This document shows positions 44,110-52,162 of a DNA stretch of 64,000 nucleotides, one piece after another. Position 1 is the first letter of the stretch, and the number at the start of each line of letters is the position of its first letter. Origin of the DNA: Rufibacter roseus (GTDB lineage Bacteria; Bacteroidota; Bacteroidia; Cytophagales; Hymenobacteraceae); NCBI RefSeq assembly GCF_001647285.1, contig NZ_LRML01000010.1, positions 62,001-126,000 on the forward strand. The letters run 5' to 3'. Under the pieces are notes generated by a model. The model saw nothing but the letters and a program-made list of their open reading frames with translations, was not told the DNA's origin and searched no databases. The translations under genes were made by a program, and so were the position numbers.

Positions 44110-44799
44110 CTATTTCTTTCTTCGCTTCTTCTGTTCTTCTGCTGGCGTAAACCTAACAGGAATGGTATAAGTTACATTTACTTTGCGGTTCCCCTGCATG
44201 CTTGGGGTGAATTCTAACAATTGCACTACCCGTAGCACCTCCTGATCTGCCCATTCTGATAAGCTTTTCACAATCTTTGGGTTTGTGACAGCGCCTGTGG
44301 TGTCTATGACGAAAGTGGCCACCACCATGCCCTCTAGGTCTGCTTGAGGTGATTGTGTCATGTTATCCTTTATGAACTTTATCAACCCAGCCATGCCACC
44401 GTGCTTGTATTCAGGCAACTTTTCCACAACTCCTAGGAAAATTTTCTCATCAGTATGGGATTCAGGTAAGTCAGGGGGTGGTGGGGGTACTTGTGCTTTC
44501 AGCTCATTCGCCAGAGAGGTGAAGCCAAGGGTGAGCAGTATTCCGGCAGCCATTCGTTTAAATGAAGAGGAAGCGGGCTGTGGAGCTGTGGCCAACTGCG
44601 ACTGACGGAACCGACCACATATCTCACCCCCAGATTCCAGCGCCGCCTGCAAATCTTCTTGGCATTTCTGGGTAAAGTCAATTACAGTGGTGTGGCAGCT
44701 CAAGCACTTTTTGCCGTTGTGGCACGGCTGCATGTGGTCCCAGCTTTTGTCACAGGCAAAGGCTAGGTGCACGTTCTTGATAGGGTTTTTGTCTGTCAT
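44110..44799 (-). CDS. TonB C-terminal domain protein with Cys-rich N-terminus
   Basis: 229 residues. The first 50 residues hold a Cys/His-rich motif (CDKSWDHMQPCHNGKKCLSCHTTVIDFTQKC, quoted in parts: C-x6-M-x2-C-x5-C-x2-C-H) found in some Bacteroidota TonB-type proteins. A single membrane helix (about 82-97, MAAGILLTLGFTSLA) precedes a proline linker (VPPPPPDLP) and a TonB C-terminal domain (about 135-218: MVVATFVIDTTGAVTNPKIVKS, LEFTPSMQGNRKVNVTYTIPVRF). It should link inner-membrane energy to an outer-membrane receptor. No ExbBD or receptor is adjacent. The hairpin CTACCACC/GGTGGTAG lies about 60 nt upstream. Confidence 0.88.
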   Translation of the reverse strand: MTDKNPIKNVHLAFACDKSWDHMQPCHNGKKCLSCHTTVIDFTQKCQEDLQAALESGGEICGRFRQSQLATAPQPASSSFKRMAAGILLTLGFTSLANELKAQVPPPPPDLPESHTDEKIFLGVVEKLPEYKHGGMAGLIKFIKDNMTQSPQADLEGMVVATFVIDTTGAVTNPKIVKSLSEWADQEVLRVVQLLEFTPSMQGNRKVNVTYTIPVRFTPAEEQKKRRKK

Positions 44800-45132
44800 G
44801 GGTGCCGTGCCAGAAGCATATTATAAACCGTTCCTTTTTCTGAACCGCTACCACAGAAGGTGGTAGTTTATTAAAATTACCAAAAAACGCGGGAAAGACA
44901 AGTGCTTCTGTTTTAGAGCCGCTTTTGTAAAAACAGACCTAAAATAAGCTTTGGAAAGGAAGGGAGCCTTTTGCCCTGGCAACAGGCGCAACAACCTTTC
45001 CAGTGGAATTTAGATTTAGCCGGAACACTTCCTTGAGTTTGTGAGTATCAGGTTGGGAAGAACGAGCAGAAAACGGCTAGAGTATTTTGGGCTCAAATAC
45101 CAGCTGAAGGCTATAGTACAAACAAAAAGACT
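44800..45132. other. Divergent spacer
   Basis: 333 bases between divergent genes, holding nested palindrome copy 11 and a small hairpin (about 44869-44889). No ORF supported. Confidence 0.5.
44908..44945. repeat. Nested palindrome family, copy 11
   Basis: CTGTTTTAGAGCC and AGACCTAAAA around GCTTTTGTAAAAAC; a degenerate copy. Confidence 0.5.
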
Positions 45133-45936
45133 ATGAACTTACAAAACATAAAACAAACTGTTCTGGTAACCGGCGCCAGCTCGGGTATTGGGCAAGGCAT
45201 TGCCATCGCTTTTGGGCAGCAGGGCGCCAACGTAATCATTAATTACCACAGCGACGAAGAAGGGGCTTTGCACACCCTGAACCAAGTGGAAGAGGGCGGC
45301 GGCAAAGGATTTATCTGTCAGGCTGATGTTGGGAAAGAGGAAGAGGTGGCACGTTTGTTTGAGGCTGCGGTAGAGGCTTACGGTACGGTAGACGTGGTTA
45401 TCAATAACGCGGGCATACAGAGAGACAGCTCTTTTTCAGAAATGACCTTAGACCAGTGGAACAAGGTGTTGAGCACTAACCTCACCGGTCATTTCCTATG
45501 CGCCCGTGAGGCCATCAAGATTTTTGAGAAAAAAAGCGCCGCCGGCCCAGAAGATAAAGCCAAAGGAAACCTTATTTTCATAAGCTCGGTGCACGACATT
45601 ATTCCCTGGGCAGGTCATGTAAACTATGCCTCGTCTAAAGGCGGAATTTTAATGCTGATGAAGTCATTGGCGCTGGAAGTGGCTCCTAAGAAAATAAGAG
45701 TAAACGGAATTTCGCCCGGTGCCATTGCCACTGATATTAATGATGAGGTCTGGAAAGACGATGCCAAACGCAAAGAGCTCCTGAAGCTCATCCCGTACCA
45801 GCGCATAGGCCAGCCCGAAGATGTGGCCAAAGTGGCGGTGTGGCTAGCCTCGCCAGACAGTGACTATATTACCGGTACCACCATTTACGTAGACGGCGGC
45901 ATGACCCTTTATCCGGGGTTCGTGGATAATGGGTGA
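45133..45936 (+). CDS. Short-chain dehydrogenase (glucose 1-dehydrogenase-like)
   Basis: 267 residues. Classical SDR pattern: TGASSGIG cofactor motif (about 14-21), NNAG (about 91), catalytic Ser in SSVHD and Y-A-S-S-K (YxxxK, about 160), PGAIATDIN after the active site, and the C-terminal TGTTIYVDGGMTLYP. The family Glc-dehydrogenase-type paralogues reduce sugars or ketones with NAD(P)H; the true substrate is unknown. It stands alone. Confidence 0.92.
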   Translation: MNLQNIKQTVLVTGASSGIGQGIAIAFGQQGANVIINYHSDEEGALHTLNQVEEGGGKGFICQADVGKEEEVARLFEAAVEAYGTVDVVINNAGIQRDSSFSEMTLDQWNKVLSTNLTGHFLCAREAIKIFEKKSAAGPEDKAKGNLIFISSVHDIIPWAGHVNYASSKGGILMLMKSLALEVAPKKIRVNGISPGAIATDINDEVWKDDAKRKELLKLIPYQRIGQPEDVAKVAVWLASPDSDYITGTTIYVDGGMTLYPGFVDNG

Positions 45937-46047
45937 GAGTGCCAATGTGGGGACAGACTTTCTTATTTAGCTTTTCTCATTTCGGGGGCATGGCCAAATC
46001 AACTTTTGACGAAATAAGTTAAAATATGTACGGGCGGGGCAGTGGAA

Positions 46048-46901
46048 TTAACACCCTACGCTGGTATGGCTGGCCACTGCTTGTAACAGTTGGCCCTTTG
46101 GTGCCGAGGTGGAAAGGAAGAGGGTGGGAATAATGGCGTTGTAGTGGTTAGATGTGTCAATTAGAAAATCAGGTACGGTATCGCCATCAAGATCACCCAC
46201 AAATAAGATGTTGATCATGTCATCATCAAAGTACTTTTCGTCTACCAGCAGCTGCGTTATCTTCTGGCCATTTTTGTTGGCGGTGAGGTACAGCTTATAA
46301 TCAGACACAATAAACCAGTCGCTGGAAGGGCTTTCCCGTTCTTTTTTGCCGGTGGCGTGGAGGAGGTAAGAAGTACCCTTAAAGGTGAACGACACCTTTT
46401 CGCCAGGTAGAATCTCTGTTTTAGACAAGGCCACTGCTTCTACGCGCGGTTGTTTATGGCAGGCAGACCGGTGATCAGAACCAGAGAGCTGTCTTGGTTA
46501 GGGGAGGAAACCTCCCAGCCAGATTTGATGCTCTCATTGTCATCTACCAAAGGGTCATGAGAGCGAGTGGTTTTGATAGTGGTTTGCTGCAGATAGTAGC
46601 CGTTTCTGCCCTTAAACAGCCCGTACCATTTTTCCTGAGTGGCATTGGGCCACACTTCATCTTCGTGGAAGAAACCCTCCGTTAAGAGTTTACCTGGGCC
46701 TGACGGAGCGGCTGGGGCCTCTTCATCTGACGCAACTAAAGTGTCTGCTAACAGTTGCGGCACCTGGCTAACAGGCGTAGTTGGTGGGGTGGCAACTGTT
46801 TCTGCAACAGAGGCAGGAGTGTTACCTTATTCATTCGCTTTCTGTGAGCAAGCAGACAGAAACAACGTAGAACACAAGAAGAGCGTCGAGGTGTATTTCA
46901 T
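46048..46901 (-). pseudogene. Broken lipoprotein gene (in-frame TAA plus frameshift)
   Basis: A lipoprotein start (ATG 46901, MKYTSTLFLCSTLFLSACSQ, lipobox LSAC) runs 24 codons into TAA at 46827-46829. Beyond that stop the same frame stays open (TPASVAETVATPPTTPVSQV, then VPQLLADTL... to 46440). A frame change near 46440 then leads into a third piece (KQPRVEAVALSKTEILPGEK..., to 46048) that includes a VGDLDGDTVPDFLID Ca-binding-like segment. The pieces only make sense as one coding sequence of about 280 residues. Two lesions suggest decay, although base-call errors could explain either. It starts 18 nt after the membrane-protein gene at 46920 and was probably cotranscribed with it. Confidence 0.72.
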
Positions 46902-46919
46902 AAAATCTGAAAGAAGCAT

Positions 46920-47336
46920 CTATAGAGGCTTAACCCCGTTGGCTGAGCTCTTTCTTTGCAGCGCCAGCCGCAGACTGAACAAAGACAGCAGAAGGGTAAC
47001 CGGGGTGAAAATCAGTTTCTCCCACGCATTCGCCGAGGCCAGGTTGCCCAGCGTGTTTAGTAGAAACAGCGCCACCATAGCCCACAGCACTCCTTTCAGA
47101 AAGAACTGATTGGGGTTGAAGTTGAAAAGACCGGCATAGGTGCCCACGGCCCAAATCATGAATACGTTTATGCTGATGGAAAAAGCCTCGAAACCCAGCA
47201 TTTGCTCGTGGGTTTCTAACCGGCCTCCCCACACTATGTTGAACGGAATAACACCCGTAACAATGAGCAGGTGAAAGACAACCATTGCCGAAAGAATGGT
47301 GACAATACCATAAGCGGAGATTTTAGCAGAATTCAT
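46920..47336 (-). CDS. Small four-helix membrane protein
   Basis: 138 residues, not recognised by name. Four membrane helices: AYGIVTILSAMVVFHLLIV, SISINVFMIWAVGTYAGLF, FFLKGVLWAMVALFLLNTLG, IFTPVTLLLSLFSLRLAL. The spacing and the short loops resemble DoxX-like or DUF4267-like small membrane proteins, but I cannot name the family. The broken lipoprotein gene follows 18 nt downstream. Confidence 0.7.
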   Translation of the reverse strand: MNSAKISAYGIVTILSAMVVFHLLIVTGVIPFNIVWGGRLETHEQMLGFEAFSISINVFMIWAVGTYAGLFNFNPNQFFLKGVLWAMVALFLLNTLGNLASANAWEKLIFTPVTLLLSLFSLRLALQRKSSANGVKPL

Positions 47337-47426
47337 GGTTAGAGCTGAGTTGGCAGTACAAGTTGCTGAAAATACAGGAGTGGGGGCGGCTTCTGGAGGA
47401 ACTCCGGCAAATATAGCAGGATTCCC

Positions 47427-47462
47427 GTTTTTGACCTGTTTTCTGAAAATAAAGGGTAAAAC
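47427..47462. repeat. Nested palindrome family, copy 12
   Basis: GTTTTTGACCTG and AAGGGTAAAAC around TTTTCTGAAAAT, upstream of the 46920-47336 gene and beyond the pectate lyase terminator. Confidence 0.55.
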
Positions 47463-47512
47463 AGCCTCGGGGCCTCTGTCATCTTTGGGGGTTGTCGAAT
47501 TTTAAACAAGAA

Positions 47513-47563
47513 AAGAGCCTGTCTACACCTTTTCTATGAAAAGAAAACTGTAGACAGGCTCTT
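47513..47563 (-). terminator. Terminator of the pectate lyase gene
   Basis: AAGAGCCTGTCTACA and TGTAGACAGGCTCTT form a perfect 15-bp stem with a 21-nt loop, 39 nt after the stop codon; on the minus strand it is followed by TTCTTG, a weak U-tract. Confidence 0.8.
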
Positions 47564-47601
47564 GGTTTCTAGGGAGGATGGTGCTACACCACTATACCAC
47601 C

Positions 47602-49893
47602 TTATTTTTTGATTAGGCGGGTCGTGTGTCTGAGTCCGTTTTCTCCTTGAATCACGATGAAATACAAGCCTGGCCTGATGCCTTTCAGATCTAAAGACTG
47701 ATTGGTGGTTCCTTTCTTCAGCAGAACTCCTGTGGTACTGTAGAGAGAGAACTCCTGTTGCTTTTTCCAGGTCACCATCACCTCCCGGTCTGCAGGGTTC
47801 GGATAAACTTTAACGGCCAGCTCATCCGTGTCCTTCACCCCTAAAGGGCCTTCCCCATTGTAGACCACACTCATAAAATAGAGGTTCGTCGTGGAGCCTT
47901 TGGTAATCTGGTGCGAGCCAGCCGGAAGCGTCATTGTCAGTTTGCCTGCGCTTATGGTCTGGTCAGTTCCATTCACTTTTATGGTTCCGCTAAAGCCGGT
48001 GTTAAATACCAGCGTGAGAGTGGCCTCTTTTGTGGTGGTAAAGGAAATAGACGTGGAAGATTCAATTTTCAGGCACTGCGTCAGGGTTAAGCCGTTGTAA
48101 TTGACTGTGCCTTTTGAGTCTGACAGGTTGCCGTTGATGGTGTAGAACGTACTTGTTTTACCAGCCAAGGTGAAATTATGCACCATGTCGCCTTCAGAAA
48201 CGCCACTGCCGTCGCCGTTTCCGTCACCATTGTCCTCTCCGTCTCCGTTACCGCCAGTAGAAGGGACGGTGTCTCCTTGCACAGAAACTAGGCTGGTTCT
48301 GTAATTCACCAGCGCCGCTTTCAAGCCTGGGTTCACCGCCGAGGAGGCATCATCTACCGCATTGTTAAACGTCCATTTAAAGTCGCCGCCGTTCACGCGT
48401 CCTGCATATTGTTTAACCTTGTCTCTGGCTTCCTCAGGGCTGTCTGGGGTGTAGGAATACATGACATTGGCATTGGTGTCAAAGTTGTTGTAGGTGTTAC
48501 TTCCGTAAGCCGATACAATAGAGCTGCTGATGGTTTCATCTCTCGTGGCGGCTACGTAGGCATCAAAATCTATGGTGGAGTTGGGGAAACCCTCTGCGCC
48601 ATAAGGCACAAAACGCTGCTGCCCGGTCATGTAGTTGTTGAACGCCTTGATGGTGCCTCCGTCTTCCTTGGAAAAGGTGGCCATGTTGTTATAGTCGTTT
48701 GTCTTTTTGCTCTCGCTGTACACATCTGACCCCTGCATGGAAGTAAGCATAGGATATTTGCAGTTCCGGAAGTAGTTGCCCTCTACAAACACAGACGAAC
48801 CCATGGTTGAACCTACGCCATACTTTGAATTGCCGTCATAGTAGTTGTTGTACACGTGCGCCGAGTAGAAACGGACGCGTGGGTGGCGGGAATCTGAATG
48901 GTCGTACCAGTTATGGTGGAACGTGATGAACAAGCCATCGGTGGTACTCTCGCTTAAACCAACCAAGTTGCTTTTCCCGGCATCCCAGAAATGGTTATAG
49001 GAGAACGTGATGTAAGTAGACCTTTTAGCGTCCAAAGCCCCGTCTCCTTTGGCTTGGTCTGCGTCGCCTCCGGCATCACCGTAAAAGAAATCAATGTGGT
49101 GTATCCAAATGTACTCATTGTCTTGCTGCAGGCCTATGTTATCTCCTTCTGAGCTGTTACAGTTCATAGAGCCTAGGTTGCGAACCTCCACGTTAGAGGC
49201 ATTCTTGATCCGGATTCCCCAGCCATCGGCTACGGCATCGTCTCCCACGCCCTCCAGAGTGATGTAGCTAGCGGCAGAGTTGTTGTTCTCAATCACTATA
49301 TCTCCGTTGTGCATCACGTCTAGGTCAGTGATCTGCCCAACCAGACGGATGATCAATGGGCGCGCATCTCTTCCCTTTTTGAAACCATCCAGAATCGTCT
49401 GCAGGCCCACGCAAGGGTTTGCGTTTGCCCCGGTAACATCAAGAGAAATAGTGTTCTTGGTATTTTCAGTAATGTACAGGATAACGGCATTGTCTTTTAC
49501 GGTGCCATCTGCTTTGTAAGCGCCTGGTACCCGTCCGTTGCTGAAAGCAAAGCCTGTGCGATCATGCGGCAACACGGTAAGCGGATTTGTGGCTGTGGCG
49601 GCACCCTCAGTTCCTGAGATCACAGGCTTGATGGAAAGGGTGTAGGTGCCAGCTTTTAGACCCAACACATCGGCCCGGAGATACGAGCCATAGTTCCGGA
49701 TAAGCTGGTTGTCAATTTTCTTATCAGTAATGCCCTCGCCGCTGTAGTACACGTTGTAGCTATCGGCATTGGCGGCGGGTTCCCACTTCACGTACGCCGA
49801 CTCCAGCCAGCCGGCAGATTCTGTAATGGTAAGAGACTGCGCCCACACAAACACGGGGGACAGTAGTAAGAGAAGCGTAAAGATGTGTTTCAT
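47602..49893 (-). CDS. Pectate lyase (PL1) with T9SS type A sorting domain
   Basis: About 763 residues from ATG 49893 (MKHIFTLLLLLSPVFVWAQ, a signal peptide; the frame extends further, but that part is not signal-like). In order: a fibronectin-III-like domain (about 20-120, WLESAYVKWEPAANADSYNVYYSG), a right-handed beta-helix pectate lyase domain (about 140-480, with VEVRNLG, WIHHIDFFYG, ITFSYNHFWDAGKS, ITFHHNWYDHSDSRHPRVR, whose final H-x-R-x-P-R-x-R is the catalytic region), a Gly/Asp-rich linker (GGNGDGEDNGDGNGDGSG), a beta-sandwich and a T9SS type A tail (VKVYPNPADREV ... GLYFIVIQGENG ... LIKK). It should cleave polygalacturonate by beta-elimination, with Ca2+, outside the cell. A LacI-type operator lies at its promoter. 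Confidence 0.95.
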   Translation of the reverse strand: MKHIFTLLLLLSPVFVWAQSLTITESAGWLESAYVKWEPAANADSYNVYYSGEGITDKKIDNQLIRNYGSYLRADVLGLKAGTYTLSIKPVISGTEGAATATNPLTVLPHDRTGFAFSNGRVPGAYKADGTVKDNAVILYITENTKNTISLDVTGANANPCVGLQTILDGFKKGRDARPLIIRLVGQITDLDVMHNGDIVIENNNSAASYITLEGVGDDAVADGWGIRIKNASNVEVRNLGSMNCNSSEGDNIGLQQDNEYIWIHHIDFFYGDAGGDADQAKGDGALDAKRSTYITFSYNHFWDAGKSNLVGLSESTTDGLFITFHHNWYDHSDSRHPRVRFYSAHVYNNYYDGNSKYGVGSTMGSSVFVEGNYFRNCKYPMLTSMQGSDVYSESKKTNDYNNMATFSKEDGGTIKAFNNYMTGQQRFVPYGAEGFPNSTIDFDAYVAATRDETISSSIVSAYGSNTYNNFDTNANVMYSYTPDSPEEARDKVKQYAGRVNGGDFKWTFNNAVDDASSAVNPGLKAALVNYRTSLVSVQGDTVPSTGGNGDGEDNGDGNGDGSGVSEGDMVHNFTLAGKTSTFYTINGNLSDSKGTVNYNGLTLTQCLKIESSTSISFTTTKEATLTLVFNTGFSGTIKVNGTDQTISAGKLTMTLPAGSHQITKGSTTNLYFMSVVYNGEGPLGVKDTDELAVKVYPNPADREVMVTWKKQQEFSLYSTTGVLLKKGTTNQSLDLKGIRPGLYFIVIQGENGLRHTTRLIKK

Positions 49894-49952
49894 TTTTATA
49901 AAGTAAGTTAGGATGGCAGGCGAGGGTACAGTCAATTGCTTTGCTAATTCAT

Positions 49953-49972
49953 TTGCGCAATCGATTGTACAA
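49953..49972. promoter_or_regulatory. LacI-type operator overlapping the pectate lyase start site
   Basis: TTGCGCAATC and GATTGTACAA form a 20-bp palindrome centred on AATCGATT, with the central CG of LacI/GalR-family operators; two mirrored positions mismatch. It sits directly downstream of the minus-strand -7 candidate TATATTTA (49974-49981), so a bound repressor would cover the transcription start. Confidence 0.6.
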
Positions 49973-50604
49973 GTAAATATAGTTTTATTATTTCCAATTT
50001 AGCTCACATTTTTATGAAAATATTTTAATGTCATCTGCTAGCACTTTACCTAAAATATCAAATTTCTACTGTTAGATGCCAAAAAGGGGACTTTGCTCTT
50101 TGCTTAGAGAGGTATCAACAAAGCTTGGGAAGGAGCAGGATGAAAAGAGGGATGAGGGAAAAGGCCTACTCAGGTTAGAAATTAAGTTTGGGCTCGAGGC
50201 TCAGATAATTTTTCAGTTCAAGCATTTGAGCGAGCCGTTTTAAAAGTAGGCATGTTGACTACTGGCCTGTGCCTTATTTAGGACGCGATGGTTCCTTTCT
50301 TGATGTAGCCCTAAGGATGCAATGAGTTTGCTATGAATATTTTACCAAGCGATAGCGAGCCAACTTAGTATAGATGTGATCCTCCTGTGCGTTCACTTTG
50401 AATAGAGGGTTTGCTGATGTTAAACCAAGATAGAAGGCTAGGCGCTCAGGAAGTAAATTTAATTTGAATGTTACGCCTAATGGTGCTAAAATATAGTTTT
50501 TAGCACTTTTGGGAAAAGAAGACCTAAAAGAGAAATATGGCAATCGTTTGCGCAGCTTAAAGTGTAACTGATAGTTATTGCGGTGGCAGTTTTTCAAGGG
50601 AAAT

Positions 50605-50642
50605 AAAAAGCGCCCCATTGGTTTAGCCAGCGGGGCGCTTTT
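50605..50642 (-). terminator. Terminator beyond the TM2 gene
   Basis: AAAAAGCGCCCC and GGGGCGCTTTT enclose about 15 nt; A- and T-runs on both sides make it usable in either direction. It is about 100 nt beyond the TM2 stop codon. Confidence 0.8.
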
Positions 50643-50669
50643 GCTTGAAGCTTTGCGTAAAATATAATA

Positions 50670-50709
50670 CTGTTTTAAGGCTCCTTTTCGGAAAATAGGC
50701 CGAAAATAG
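50670..50709. repeat. Nested palindrome family, copy 13
   Basis: CTGTTTTAAGGCTCC and AGGCCGAAAATAG around TTTTCGGAAAAT, 30 nt beyond the TM2 stop codon. Confidence 0.6.
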
Positions 50710-50739
50710 GGAATAAGCAGAGGCAGTATGATTTATTAA

Positions 50740-50976
50740 TTACTGCCGAGGCCGGTGCCCGTGAACTTCGCGGCGCAAATTCTGGATTTCCACCTTGTTG
50801 TTGTAGTTATCAACCATGCTGCTGGTCAGGAATAAGTCTACGAGCCAACCAACGCCCAGCAACTGCCCTGTGAGCAGGTACAGTATACCTGAGCCTATCT
50901 TGCCCAGGTAGAACCGGTGCATAGACAACCAACCCAGAAAGAACCACAAGAGATACGCTGCCAGTTTTGATTTCAT
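50740..50976 (-). CDS. TM2 domain protein
   Basis: 78 residues. Two membrane helices (LAAYLLWFFLGWLSMHRFYL and GILYLLTGQLLGVGWLVDLFL) joined by a short loop with the conserved G-x-H/M-R-F-Y-L-G and a Gly/Trp/Asp-rich second helix define the TM2 family, followed by a basic cytoplasmic tail (NNKVEIQNLRREVHGHRPRQ). Function unknown; such proteins are common single genes. Confidence 0.92.
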   Translation of the reverse strand: MKSKLAAYLLWFFLGWLSMHRFYLGKIGSGILYLLTGQLLGVGWLVDLFLTSSMVDNYNNKVEIQNLRREVHGHRPRQ

Positions 50977-51115
50977 ATGGATTGGGTGTAGTAATTGTCT
51001 ATCAGATAATACATTGGAGCATTACAATCCGTTTTTCTCTGATTTCTGCTAGTGTAGTACACTCACTCATGTTCTGAAACGGTGAGCGTGAGTGGGGAGA
51101 AGTTAAGTGTGTTTC

Positions 51116-51691
51116 TTAAGGCCGAGGTTTTTGTTTCTGATTAGCGAGATCCACTATTTCCGTAATTCGTTTTTGCCGGGTTTCGGGGCGTTTGGCCAGC
51201 ACCAGCCCCTGCAACAGAACTTTTCTGGCGGATTTGCTTAGGCGCAGGAAAAAGTCTTTCGCCGTTGGGTGCGTGGCAAAGGCCGCCTCCAGATCTTCCG
51301 GAATGACTAATTCTTCCACGCTGTCTAAGAGATTCCAGGAGCCGTTTTGCTGGGCAGTTTCTATGATTTGTAGGCCGGCGGCGGTCATGCGGCCGTCTGC
51401 TATAAGCTGTTGCACCTTGGCTTTGTTAATTTTGGACCAGGTGCTCTTAGGTTTGCGTTTGCTGAAAAATTGGTGCGCTTTTTCTTCGTCTATCTTTACT
51501 TTCTTGCTGTCTATCCACCCATAGCAGAGGGCTTCCTCCACGGCCTCGGCCCAGGTGATGGTGCTTTTGCCTGATTTTTTGGTGTAGAAAATAAGCCATA
51601 CCGCCTGGCTGGAAAGGTGGTTTGTTTCTAACCACTTTCGCCAGGCGGCACGGTTTGCCGGATAAAAGATTTCTACTTCTTTTTGCTGCAT
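51116..51691 (-). CDS. YdeI/OmpD-associated family protein
   Basis: 191 residues. VEIFYPANRAAWRKWLETNHLSSQAVWLIFYTKKSGK, then WAEAVEEALCYGWIDSKK and QFFSKRKPKSTWSKINKAKVQQL, is the YdeI/OmpD-associated pattern (bacteriocin-protection YdeI-like). The C-terminal part (FLRLSKSARKVLLQGLVLAKRPETRQKRI) is also typical. The ATG directly follows the TAA of the RidA gene, so the two are translationally coupled and belong to the same transcript with the WYL regulator upstream. Biochemical role is unknown. Confidence 0.9.
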   Translation of the reverse strand: MQQKEVEIFYPANRAAWRKWLETNHLSSQAVWLIFYTKKSGKSTITWAEAVEEALCYGWIDSKKVKIDEEKAHQFFSKRKPKSTWSKINKAKVQQLIADGRMTAAGLQIIETAQQNGSWNLLDSVEELVIPEDLEAAFATHPTAKDFFLRLSKSARKVLLQGLVLAKRPETRQKRITEIVDLANQKQKPRP

Positions 51692-52084
51692 TTATTTGAC
51701 TACGGTGGCTTCCAGTTCTACGGTCAAGGTAGCGAAAAGTCCTTTTATCTCCAGCAGGGTAGTGGCCTGCTGAATGCCGTGCTTCTGCAGGAACGGCACG
51801 TACACATCCATGCAGGTCATGAAAAATTCCTGGGTAGAGGTGGTGTACACGTTCAGCCGTACAATGTTCTTGCATTCATAGCCCGATTCGCTGATCAGGA
51901 GCTCCAGGTTGGCGATGGTCTGCAGGAGCTGCGACCGCATGTCAGAGGTGCTGGGGATGCCGTTAGCGTCCAGGGCTACCTGTCCCGAACAGTACAGCGT
52001 GCCGGTTACGTTTTTTACTTCCACCGCTTGTGCCGAGTTGGTGTTCCTGCCCCAGGCCCAGGGGTCTACTGTGTGCTTTTCCAT
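51692..52084 (-). CDS. RidA-family protein
   Basis: 130 residues. RidA trimers hydrolyse reactive enamine/imine intermediates; this one belongs to the wider YjgF/YER057c/UK114 family: ALDANGIPSTSDMRSQLLQTIANLE, NIVRLNVYTTSTQEFF, and the closing LFATLTVELEATVVK. The Arg normally found in the sequence just before the end (consensus VEIE...A) is not clear, so deaminase activity is uncertain. It is the first gene after the WYL regulator and has its own operator-promoter (52112-52146); its stop abuts the YdeI ATG. Confidence 0.88.
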   Translation of the reverse strand: MEKHTVDPWAWGRNTNSAQAVEVKNVTGTLYCSGQVALDANGIPSTSDMRSQLLQTIANLELLISESGYECKNIVRLNVYTTSTQEFFMTCMDVYVPFLQKHGIQQATTLLEIKGLFATLTVELEATVVK

Positions 52085-52111
52085 TTCTTTGTGGTTTTAA
52101 AGTTTACTCTG

Positions 52112-52146
52112 CAAAGGTGGAGCGGCCTGGTGACAGCGGTATGTCA
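52112..52146 (-). promoter_or_regulatory. RidA promoter with TGACA-N6-TGTCA operator
   Basis: The plus strand reads TGACAGCGGTATGTCA at 52131-52146 (TGACA and TGTCA arms, 6 nt apart). On the minus strand it is followed after 11 nt by CACCTTTG (52112-52119), a -7-like box, and the RidA ATG is 28 nt further on. The operator therefore covers the -20 to -35 zone of the RidA promoter; the adjacent WYL regulator is the natural binder. Confidence 0.55.
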
Positions 52147-52162
52147 GGGGTACAATAAGCGC

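Larger units (their letters stand above)
49894..50739. other. 846-bp spacer without a supported gene
   Basis: It contains the operator/promoter of the pectate lyase (49953-49981), AT-rich sequence, the terminator at 50605-50642 and nested palindrome copy 13. A 95-codon minus-strand frame (50331-50618) has some strand-like pattern (YILAPLGVTFKLNLL, FYLGLTSANPLF), but its start lies inside the terminator, so at most it is a remnant. Confidence 0.5.

Noticed and set aside
46639-47109. 156-codon plus-strand ORF
   Set aside because: It is antisense to the broken lipoprotein gene and the small membrane protein gene and has no family likeness.
50331-50618. 95-codon minus-strand ORF with some beta-strand-like pattern
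   Set aside because: Its start codon lies within a terminator stem and there is no signal peptide; at most a gene remnant.
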